Of a stretch of DNA of 5,374 nucleotides, positions 1-5,374 are shown in pieces (positions within the stretch are counted from its first letter, which is position 1; each line of letters opens with the position of its first letter). The translations under genes were made by a program, and so were the position numbers. Below the pieces are notes generated by a model. It searched no databases. It had not been told where the DNA came from and worked only from the letters and a program-made list of their open reading frames with translations. This DNA comes from Clostridia bacterium (GTDB lineage: Bacteria > Bacillota_A > Clostridia > Oscillospirales > Acutalibacteraceae): positions 1-5,374 of the forward strand of contig JAFSAK010000073.1 of the NCBI GenBank assembly GCA_017441045.1, written 5' to 3'.

Positions 1-716
1 AACTTCTTAGTTGAAGAAGTAGCGCTACCGTGATGGGCCACCTTTAAAACATCGCATTTGATATTAACTGAATTTTCTATAATACGATACTCCGCTTCCT
101 TTTCGGCATCACCCGTAAACAAGAAATTAGTTCCATTGGATTCTACCATAGCAAAAACCGAACGGTTATTCTCGTTATCCAAATCGGGATAATATCCAAG
201 TATGGTAACGGTAAATTCGCCAACATTAAAGTTAACGCCTTCAATTACAGTATACACCCCGCCGCCGTTGGCGTCTATATTTGCCCATACACGACGGACT
301 ACCGATGTATCCTCATCGGTTTTATGAAAATCGGGAATTAAAAGATTCTTAATGGGAAAAGCGGAGTAAATATATTCAAGACCGCCAATGTGGTCTTCGT
401 GAAAATGAGAAAGCAGGGCCACATCAATATCCTCAACATTGGAACCCGAAAGTTTTGAGGCGAGGGCTGTTGCGGCCGTTGATGGACCCATATCAATAAG
501 AGCGGTTTTACCGTTACTGCTAATAAGTGCAGAATCCCCCTGCCCTACATCCAAAAATTTAATATAATCGTCAGAAAGCGGATAAGAAGCATCATCACGA
601 AAAATATTGAATGAATTTTCTTCCCCGACAAATAAAAGAATAAGTACCGCAAGCGTAACACTTGCCAGAGCGCAAACTATGAAAGTTTTCTTAATTCTTT
701 TATAGGAAAATTTCAT
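1..716 (-). CDS. ComEC-like MBL-fold metallo-hydrolase, membrane-anchored (3' end outside window)
   Basis: I translated 238 codons from the ATG at 716-714; the frame is open to base 1, so the C-terminus is missing. Residues 1-10 are basic and about 11-31 are a hydrophobic segment, so the protein is probably anchored with the catalytic domain outside the membrane. From residue 52 it follows the metallo-beta-lactamase fold of the ComEC/Rec2 C-terminal domain: FLDVGQGDS (54-62), a strand ending in LIDMG (73-77), the metal-binding HFHEDH (104-109), LFTGDAE (199-205) and VAHHGS (226-231). These motifs hold the expected metal ligands. The ComEC channel domain is absent, at least before this start, so this is a stand-alone hydrolase. 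Stand-alone members are common in Clostridia and are often labelled competence proteins; the substrate is unknown, with a nuclease or phosphodiesterase as a family-based guess. It overlaps the ftsK stop by one base and is probably co-translated. Confidence 0.88.
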   Translation of the reverse strand, partial: MKFSYKRIKKTFIVCALASVTLAVLILLFVGEENSFNIFRDDASYPLSDDYIKFLDVGQGDSALISSNGKTALIDMGPSTAATALASKLSGSNVEDIDVALLSHFHEDHIGGLEYIYSAFPIKNLLIPDFHKTDEDTSVVRRVWANIDANGGGVYTVIEGVNFNVGEFTVTILGYYPDLDNENNRSVFAMVESNGTNFLFTGDAEKEAEYRIIENSVNIKCDVLKVAHHGSATSSTKK

Positions 717-3100
717 TAATCGCTCTCTCCTGCTTCACGTTCCATTAATTGTTCTTTGGTTATAAGCACTTTACGAGGTTTAGAGCCCTCATATGGACCT
801 ACTATTCCGCGGGATTCCATTTCATCGATTATTCTTGCCGCTCTCGCATATCCAAGCTTTAATTTTCTTTGCAAAAGCGAAGTTGATGCCATACCGTTTT
901 CCACAACCACCTTAATGGCTTCATCGAGAACGGGATCGGTATCGGGAGCATCTTCATCGAGACCTGTTTGCTTTTGTTTTTCAATAGCGGCCTGACGCTC
1001 AATTTCAAGCATAATATTATCATCATACTCAGCCGATGAGCTACTCTTGACGAAGGCGGCGACCTTTTCTACCTCTTCATCACTTACAAAACAGCCCTGA
1101 ACTCTCTTAGGTTTAGTTGAGCCAATGGGACTAAAGAGCATATCGCCACGGCCTAAAAGTTTTTCTGCGCCCGAACCGTCAAGGATGGTGCGGCTATCTA
1201 TCTGCGAAGAAACCGCAAAAGCGATACGAGAAGGTATATTTGCTTTAATTACACCTGTAACAACATCGACGGAAGGTCTCTGTGTTGCAATAAGAAGATG
1301 CATACCTGCCGCACGAGCTTTGGCGGCAATTCTATTAATAGAATCTTCTACCTCGCGGGGCGCAGTCATCATAAGATCTGCAAGCTCATCGATAATAATA
1401 ACCACATGAGGCATCTTTTTAACCTCGGGCTCATCAACAAGGGTTTCGACCATTCTATTATATCCATCTATATCACGGACATTTCTATCCGCAAACATTT
1501 TATAACGCTGCTCCATTTCCCCTACTGCCCAACCGAGAGCGCCTGCGGCTTTTCTCGGATCGGTAACAACAGGGATTAAAAGATGAGGAATTCCGTTATA
1601 AACGCCAAGTTCTACTACCTTGGGGTCAATCATAAGGAGTTTAACTTCCTCTGGTGAAGCCTTATACAGTATGCTCATAATAATAGAGTTTATGCATACC
1701 GATTTACCTGAGCCCGTAGCACCCGCAATGAGCCCGTGAGGCATTTTGGCGATATCGGCCACAACAACATTACCGCCGATATCTCTACCCATAGCAACCG
1801 TAAGTTTGCTTTTTGATGCTATAAATGCAGTAGATTCGATTATTTCCCTAACACCTACAACGGCACTGGCCTTGTTCGGTACTTCAATACCAACTGCGGC
1901 CTTATTGGGAATAGGCGCTTCAATACGAACGCCTGCCGCCGCAAGATTTAATGCGATATCATCAGCAAGATTAGTAATTTTACTAATTTTAACACCTGCG
2001 CAGGGTTGCAATTCATAACGGGTTACTGTAGGTCCGCGACTTATATCGACAACCCTTGTTTCAACGCCGAAACTCTTAAGAACTTCAACTAGGCGTTCAC
2101 CTGTACTCTCAAGTTCGGCATTAAGGGTTTTCTCGTTTATAGAATTAGATTGCTTGAGAAGGGTTGTAGGCGGGAATTTATATGTATTGATAACCTTATT
2201 TTCGATTTCTTCGGTAACCTTTGCAGTTTCTGCCTCAAAATCAACCTTGATTTTCTCAGGTGTTTCCTTACTTTCCTCTGCTTCTCTTGCAGTTTCATCA
2301 AGGGCCTCATCTAAAACGCTGTCGTTATCAATTTGCGACTTATCTTCGGGGACATCGCCATCATAATAAGAATCCACAAGTTTCTTGGACTTTTCATCGA
2401 GGGAGGTCTTCTTTTTGGAACGTTTTTCGGGAATATCATCAACGGGAATATCCACATTAAATCCCTTAATAACCTTAAGTTCGCTATCTTTCTTCTTTTC
2501 TTCCTTTTCGGCTCTGGCTTGATATGCATTTTCTGCTTGTTCGGAAACGGCCTTAACAGGTTTTACCATTGCCTTAAAGAAGGAAATAAGGGTTGTCCCC
2601 GTTAATATCATCAAAAGAACGAAAATGAGAAGGAACACGGTAATAGCGGCTCCCGTCTTACCAAACGCTTCATATACGGGCTGACCGAAAAGCGCGCCTA
2701 AAAATCCACCGTTTTTCTTAGTTATACCTATTTCATACGCTGAAACCAAGTGCTGCCAGAAGGTACCGTCGGGATGTTTGCCCAAAATATCAATAGCACC
2801 GCCTATGAGCATAACAAGAATTATGGACTCCGACACCTTCGCGCCAACGCTTGACGTGGTTTTATCAAGCGCTAAAAGCACAGCGATCAATCCCAAAACA
2901 AAGGGATAAAAATATGCTGTTACGCCGAAAACGCCGAACATAAAATTATGTATAGCAAACCATATATTTTCACCCGGTATAAACACTAAAAACATTAAAA
3001 ACAATGCGATAGCAAACAACACGACCGCATATATCTGCCTTCTGCCGTTTTCCTCTTTTTTAGTCATTGGAGCGGATTTTCTTTTTCTTTTAGCCGCCAT
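716..3100 (-). CDS. ftsK: DNA translocase FtsK/SpoIIIE
   Basis: This is a full-length septal DNA pump that uses ATP to move double-stranded DNA during division or sporulation. Numbering is from the ATG at 3100 (794 residues, close to about 790 for Bacillus SpoIIIE). Four hydrophobic segments (about 23-42, 55-78, 92-106 and 150-175) form the membrane anchor. A charged Lys/Glu-rich linker follows at about 178-308. The motor begins near 309; RGPTVTRYE starts at 355, Walker A GATGSGKS is at 460-467 (Lys466), Walker B IIIDE ends at Asp571-Glu572, and ATQRPSVDV starts at 605. The C-terminal winged-helix gamma domain (about 722-794) is the part that reads DNA polarity sequences. No key residue is missing. 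An in-frame ATG at 3106 would add Met-Asn, but it abuts GGAGG with no spacer, whereas the ATG at 3100 has six bases. The short linker and the tepA gene upstream favour a SpoIIIE-like role; sequence alone does not separate FtsK from SpoIIIE function. Confidence 0.97.
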   Translation of the reverse strand: MAAKRKRKSAPMTKKEENGRRQIYAVVLFAIALFLMFLVFIPGENIWFAIHNFMFGVFGVTAYFYPFVLGLIAVLLALDKTTSSVGAKVSESIILVMLIGGAIDILGKHPDGTFWQHLVSAYEIGITKKNGGFLGALFGQPVYEAFGKTGAAITVFLLIFVLLMILTGTTLISFFKAMVKPVKAVSEQAENAYQARAEKEEKKKDSELKVIKGFNVDIPVDDIPEKRSKKKTSLDEKSKKLVDSYYDGDVPEDKSQIDNDSVLDEALDETAREAEESKETPEKIKVDFEAETAKVTEEIENKVINTYKFPPTTLLKQSNSINEKTLNAELESTGERLVEVLKSFGVETRVVDISRGPTVTRYELQPCAGVKISKITNLADDIALNLAAAGVRIEAPIPNKAAVGIEVPNKASAVVGVREIIESTAFIASKSKLTVAMGRDIGGNVVVADIAKMPHGLIAGATGSGKSVCINSIIMSILYKASPEEVKLLMIDPKVVELGVYNGIPHLLIPVVTDPRKAAGALGWAVGEMEQRYKMFADRNVRDIDGYNRMVETLVDEPEVKKMPHVVIIIDELADLMMTAPREVEDSINRIAAKARAAGMHLLIATQRPSVDVVTGVIKANIPSRIAFAVSSQIDSRTILDGSGAEKLLGRGDMLFSPIGSTKPKRVQGCFVSDEEVEKVAAFVKSSSSAEYDDNIMLEIERQAAIEKQKQTGLDEDAPDTDPVLDEAIKVVVENGMASTSLLQRKLKLGYARAARIIDEMESRGIVGPYEGSKPRKVLITKEQLMEREAGESD
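727..731 (-). promoter_or_regulatory. Ribosome binding site of the MBL-fold gene
   Basis: AGGAG lies inside the last codons of ftsK, 10 bases before the ATG at 716. Together with the TAATG stop/start overlap it supports this start and suggests termination-reinitiation coupling to ftsK. Confidence 0.65.
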
Positions 3101-3106
3101 ATTCAT

Positions 3107-3111
3107 CCTCC
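3107..3111 (-). promoter_or_regulatory. Ribosome binding site that decides the ftsK start
   Basis: GGAGG directly touches one ATG (3106-3104) and stands six bases from a second in-frame ATG (3100-3098). Normal Shine-Dalgarno spacing is about 5-9 bases, so the second ATG is the likely start. Confidence 0.8.
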
Positions 3112-3144
3112 GTTATTGTGACATCATCAGTCAATTTATGTAGC

Positions 3145-3158
3145 GCCGCATTTGCGGC
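3145..3158 (-). other. Short hairpin between tepA and ftsK
   Basis: The sequence GCCGCA-AA-TGCGGC (minus strand) is a 14-base perfect inverted repeat just after the tepA stop. As RNA the innermost A-T pair would probably open, giving a 5-bp GC stem with a four-base loop. No T run follows, so it is not a convincing terminator and transcription probably continues into ftsK. It could be a processing or stability element; that is inference. Confidence 0.5.
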
Positions 3159-3839
3159 TTATTTATTATTTTCTTTGCTCTTATCTATCATATCGTATAG
3201 GCACTGCAGCACCTCAGACAAGGAACCAAGGCCATCTATAAGACCTTCTTTAACCGCCTGCTCTCCATTTAAAACCGAGCCGACATCGGTTACGAGTTCA
3301 CCTGTATTCATCATAAGATGAATAAATCTTTCGCTCGTGATTCCCGAATTTTTAACGACAAAATCGGTTATTCTATCTTGCATACGGGAAAAGTGATTCA
3401 TCATCTGAGGAACACCGATAACAAGCCCGTTCATCCTTACAGGGTGAATAGTCATAGTAGCAGAAGGCGCTATAAAAGAGTGTTTGGCCGAAACCGCCAA
3501 AGGTACTCCGATGGAATGGCCACCACCTAAGACATAGGTAACGGTAGGTTTTTTCATACCAGAAATCAATTCCACTACTGCAAGTCCCGCTTCAACATCT
3601 CCGCCGACAGTATTTAAAATAATTAAAAGCCCATCGATATCATCATTTTCTTCAATGGAAATAAGTTCGGGGATTACGTGCTCATACTTGGTGGTTTTAC
3701 TTTGTTCTGGAAGGACACTATGACCTTCTATCTCGCCTATTATGGTAAGGCAAAATATCTTATGCTTACCGCCTGATGCAGTAACGGTACCTAACTCTTT
3801 TATTTCTTCTATTGCTTTATTTTCTTTATCTTTACTCAT
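3159..3839 (-). CDS. tepA: ClpP-like serine protease family protein TepA (translocation-enhancing protein)
   Basis: This 226-residue protein has the ClpP/crotonase fold and matches the TepA (YmfB) subgroup. After a charged N-terminus it shows the oxyanion-side loop NTVGGDVEAG (76-85), the nucleophile region GGGHSIG (105-111) with Ser109 at the ClpP catalytic serine, and TMTIHP (128-133) with His132 at the catalytic histidine. The C-terminal AVKEGLID (195-202) matches the ClpP end motif. By hand alignment the third triad residue, Asp171 of E. coli ClpP, falls on Gly187, while Asp185 lies two residues away. No signal peptide is seen, so it is probably cytoplasmic. In Bacillus the family was first linked to protein export and later to degradation of spore proteins during outgrowth; neither role can be proven here. 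It is the first gene of the tepA-ftsK-MBL unit, 58 bases before the ftsK start. In Bacillus a small gene, ylzJ, lies between tepA and spoIIIE; there is no room for it here. Confidence 0.9.
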   Translation of the reverse strand: MSKDKENKAIEEIKELGTVTASGGKHKIFCLTIIGEIEGHSVLPEQSKTTKYEHVIPELISIEENDDIDGLLIILNTVGGDVEAGLAVVELISGMKKPTVTYVLGGGHSIGVPLAVSAKHSFIAPSATMTIHPVRMNGLVIGVPQMMNHFSRMQDRITDFVVKNSGITSERFIHLMMNTGELVTDVGSVLNGEQAVKEGLIDGLGSLSEVLQCLYDMIDKSKENNK

Positions 3840-3846
3840 ATAATTA

Positions 3847-3870
3847 CCTCCAAATTATATTATTTGAAGG
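3847..3870 (-). promoter_or_regulatory. tepA ribosome binding site within a hairpin
   Basis: GGAGG (3851-3847) is seven bases before the tepA ATG, an ideal spacing. The same bases are the 3' arm of a possible RNA hairpin: CCUUCAAAU (3870-3862), loop AAUAUA, AUUUGGAGG (3855-3847). That is nine consecutive pairs including one U-G wobble, and all five Shine-Dalgarno bases are paired. It could limit translation or act as a temperature-sensitive or ligand-sensitive switch. The structure was read by eye; a regulatory role is inference. Confidence 0.6.
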
Positions 3871-3891
3871 AATTATACAAATACACATTTT

Positions 3892-3920
3892 ATTATACTA
3901 TTTTTCTATCCTTTTTGCAA
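3892..3920 (-). promoter_or_regulatory. Sigma-A-type promoter of the tepA-ftsK-MBL unit
   Basis: The -35 box TTGCAA (3920-3915) and a perfect -10 box TATAAT (3897-3892) are separated by exactly 17 bp. The start of transcription should be near 3885, giving a leader of about 45 bases. It begins 11 bases past the T run of the preceding gene's terminator, so the two units are packed back to back. Confidence 0.85.
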
Positions 3921-3930
3921 GTTATATAAT

Positions 3931-3959
3931 AAAAAAACTGCACCGCTATTGCGGTGCAG
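3931..3959 (-). terminator. Rho-independent terminator of the ABC ATPase gene
   Basis: The perfect 9-bp GC-rich stem CTGCACCGC/GCGGTGCAG, with loop AATA, is followed by seven Ts. The stem begins 15 bases after the TAA stop at 3977-3975. On the plus strand the stem is not followed by a T run, so it works only for minus-strand transcription. Confidence 0.95.
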
Positions 3960-3974
3960 CCCTAAAAACTACTA

Positions 3975-5117
3975 TTAGTTGCAAATAGTAATTTCAGTAT
4001 CCTTATCAAAGAGGTGAATCTTAGCGGGTTCAAGAGCGATAGTAATCTTATCGCCGGGTTTAGCAGTAGATGTAGGAGCAACACGAGCATTAATCTTCTG
4101 GCCTTCAGAATCCATATAAAGATAGGTTTCTGCACCCATAAGCTCGGTAACTTCAACATTAGCTTCAACGATACCATCGGGGTTAGCAGCAATGAGGTCT
4201 TCCTCATTGTGAACATCCTCAGGACGAATACCCATTATAACTTCCTTATTAACATAAGCTTCAAGGCAATTATCAACGTTCTTTGAAGCAGGAAGTTTAA
4301 TCTTAAACTTAACGCCTGCGCGAGTCTTGGTATCTTCAGAGCCATACTCTACATAGAAATCGTTATCAACCTTAAGAAGTTTGCACTCGATGAAGTTCAT
4401 CTGAGGAGAACCGATAAATCCTGCAACGAAGAGGTTGCAAGGATAGAGATAAAGATTCTGAGGAGTATCAACCTGCTGGATAAGACCGTCCTTCATAACA
4501 ACGATTCTATCACCCATGGTCATAGCTTCTGTCTGGTCATGTGTTACATAGATAAATGTTGTGCCAAGACGCATATGAAGCTTGCTGAGCTCTGTTCTCA
4601 TCTGTGCACGAAGCTTAGCATCAAGGTTGGAAAGGGGCTCGTCAAGAAGGAATACCTTGGGCTCACGAACGATACAACGACCGAGAGCAACTCTCTGACG
4701 CTGACCACCGGAAAGAGCCTTGGGCTTTCTCTGTAAGAGATGGCTTATGTCGAGAATTTCAGCAGCTTCTAAAACACGACGTTTAATTTCTGCCTTGGGA
4801 TACTTTCTGAGCTTAAGGCCGAAAGCCATGTTGTCAAAAACTGTCATGTGAGGATAGAGAGCATAGTTCTGGAAAACCATAGCGATGTCTCTGTCCTTGG
4901 GAGCTACATCATTAACGAGATCGTCGCCGATGTAAAGCTCACCGGAGGAAATTTCCTCAAGGCCGGCAATCATACGAAGAGTTGTAGATTTACCGCAACC
5001 GGAGGGACCAACAAGAATTATAAATTCCTTATCCTCGATTTCCAAATTGAAATCTTTTACTGCAAGGACATTGCCGGAATATCTTTTGCAAACGTCTTTT
5101 AGTAATAAACCTGCCAT
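3975..5117 (-). CDS. Carbohydrate ABC importer ATP-binding protein (MalK/UgpC/MsmX type)
   Basis: This 380-residue cytoplasmic ATPase would power uptake of sugars or glycerol-phosphate-type solutes by binding two permease subunits. All ABC motifs are intact: Walker A GPSGCGKST (37-45), Q-loop Gln83, signature LSGGQ (135-139), Walker B VFLLDEP (155-161) with Asp159 and Glu160, D-loop SNLD (163-166) and H-loop His193. After residue 240 comes the C-terminal OB/TOBE region typical of MalK, UgpC and MsmX, including MGIRPEDV; length fits the family. It stands alone between its own promoter and terminator, with no permease or binding protein in the window. That matches the multi-purpose ATPases (MsmX-like) shared by several sugar importers in Bacillota, although the exact substrate cannot be read. 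Its start follows AGGAGG by 10 bases. In the parts I read, codon use leans to AAG, GGT and CTT, as in well-expressed genes. Confidence 0.95.
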   Translation of the reverse strand: MAGLLLKDVCKRYSGNVLAVKDFNLEIEDKEFIILVGPSGCGKSTTLRMIAGLEEISSGELYIGDDLVNDVAPKDRDIAMVFQNYALYPHMTVFDNMAFGLKLRKYPKAEIKRRVLEAAEILDISHLLQRKPKALSGGQRQRVALGRCIVREPKVFLLDEPLSNLDAKLRAQMRTELSKLHMRLGTTFIYVTHDQTEAMTMGDRIVVMKDGLIQQVDTPQNLYLYPCNLFVAGFIGSPQMNFIECKLLKVDNDFYVEYGSEDTKTRAGVKFKIKLPASKNVDNCLEAYVNKEVIMGIRPEDVHNEEDLIAANPDGIVEANVEVTELMGAETYLYMDSEGQKINARVAPTSTAKPGDKITIALEPAKIHLFDKDTEITICN

Positions 5118-5127
5118 TTTTCAATGA

Positions 5128-5133
5128 CCTCCT
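5128..5133 (-). promoter_or_regulatory. Ribosome binding site of the ABC ATPase gene
   Basis: AGGAGG stands 10 bases before the ATG at 5117, a slightly long but usable distance. Its first AGG belongs to ATTAGG (5136-5131), which can pair with an upstream leader segment. Confidence 0.85.
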
Positions 5134-5144
5134 AATTCTTAAAT

Positions 5145-5159
5145 CCCTAACGATTAGGG
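5145..5159 (-). promoter_or_regulatory. Inverted repeat in the ABC ATPase leader (operator or RNA hairpin)
   Basis: CCCTAA-TCG-TTAGGG has 6-bp perfect arms. It lies about 8-22 bases after the predicted transcription start and 11 bases before the ribosome site. It could be a repressor operator just after the start site, or an RNA hairpin. It does not match the catabolite repression (cre) consensus as I know it. Confidence 0.5.
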
Positions 5160-5173
5160 TATCTTTTACTATT

Positions 5174-5182
5174 ATTATAACA
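5174..5182 (-). promoter_or_regulatory. Extended -10 promoter of the ABC ATPase gene
   Basis: TGTTATAAT contains a perfect TATAAT (5179-5174) and the TG of an extended -10 element. No good -35 box is seen at the 17-bp position, where the sequence is TATTAT, so the promoter may rely on the extended -10 or on an activator. The predicted start is an A near 5167. Confidence 0.75.
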
Positions 5183-5234
5183 GAAAATGCGATAGAATAA
5201 TAGTCTTTAATCCGCCAAAGTTTTTGCCACATAA

Positions 5235-5263
5235 TTATTGATTTTTGCTAATAATATCAATAA
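5235..5263. repeat. Inverted repeat upstream of the ABC ATPase promoter
   Basis: The arms TTATTGAT and ATCAATAA (8 bp, perfect) are separated by 13 bases. It is centred about 70 bp upstream of the -10 box, a place where an activator or repressor could bind. AT-rich DNA produces such repeats fairly easily. Confidence 0.35.
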
Positions 5264-5290
5264 CTTATGCCAAACCGCATAAAACTGAGC

Positions 5291-5318
5291 GTTAAATTTA
5301 ACACTTTTGTCCAAAAGT
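5291..5318. repeat. Two adjoining palindromes in the upstream region
   Basis: GTTAAATTTAAC (5291-5302) is a perfect 12-bp palindrome. Directly next to it ACTTTTG-TC-CAAAAGT (5303-5318) has 7-bp perfect arms. No coding sequence is seen in the surrounding 5184-5374 stretch. The pair may be a regulator binding site or a weak hairpin belonging to a gene outside the window. Confidence 0.4.
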
Positions 5319-5374
5319 CGATTTTAGCAATTTTTTTCACATTTGACCATTAAAAACGCACCATTGCACATTGT

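Noticed and set aside
756..2605. Several open frames of 65-95 codons on the plus strand opposite ftsK
   Set aside because: They lie wholly antisense to a clearly coding, conserved gene, have no recognisable domains, and are the expected mirror of its codon use.
3145..3158. Intergenic hairpin read as a terminator between tepA and ftsK
   Set aside because: The stem is short and no T run follows on the minus strand; no new promoter is seen before ftsK.
3872..3877. A second TATAAT in the tepA leader
   Set aside because: The matching -35 position reads TAGTAT, and the promoter 20 bases upstream has a much better pair of boxes.
3962..4216. An 84-codon minus-strand frame overlapping the end of the ABC ATPase
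   Set aside because: It is a Leu-rich out-of-frame reading of the conserved ATPase C-terminal domain, without its own ribosome site or family match.
5029..5232. A 67-codon minus-strand frame crossing the ATPase promoter and start
   Set aside because: It spans the promoter, leader and N-terminus of the ATPase in another frame and shows no domain.
5343..5374. Possible plus-strand promoter starting with TTGACC
   Set aside because: No acceptable -10 box lies 16-18 bp downstream before the window ends.

Overview
The window looks like a piece of a low-to-moderate GC Bacillota chromosome, most likely class Clostridia. The grounds are strong GGAGG ribosome sites, sigma-A-type TATAAT promoters, and a ClpP-like TepA gene directly before an FtsK/SpoIIIE translocase, a gene order also known around spoIIIE in Bacillus. 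The genus cannot be read from the sequence. All four genes lie on the minus strand, so the text follows that strand from high to low coordinates.

Region 5374-5184 is a non-coding upstream region with several short inverted repeats. An extended -10 promoter (5174-5182) then drives a single gene at 5117-3975. It encodes a complete MalK/UgpC/MsmX-type ATPase for carbohydrate ABC importers, with no permease or binding protein beside it in the window. A 9-bp hairpin followed by seven Ts (3959-3931) ends this unit. The leader of this gene has two competing pairings, one of which would cover part of the ribosome site.

Eleven bases past that T run begins the promoter of the second unit (TTGCAA, 17 bp, TATAAT; 3920-3892). 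It transcribes tepA (3839-3159), ftsK/spoIIIE (3100-716) and a membrane-anchored metallo-beta-lactamase-fold protein like the ComEC C-terminal domain (716 to beyond base 1). No terminator is seen between these genes. The ftsK stop and the metallo-hydrolase start share one base, so the two are probably translationally coupled. The tepA leader can fold into a 9-bp hairpin that contains the whole Shine-Dalgarno sequence.

The first unit probably supplies energy for sugar import. The second pairs a chromosome translocase with a ClpP-like serine protease homologue and an extracytoplasmic hydrolase, and the tepA-spoIIIE part would fit an endospore-forming lineage. I found no transposon, CRISPR array, tRNA, rRNA or phage gene, and no clearly new multi-gene system. 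The most interesting signals are the small RNA structures in the two leaders.
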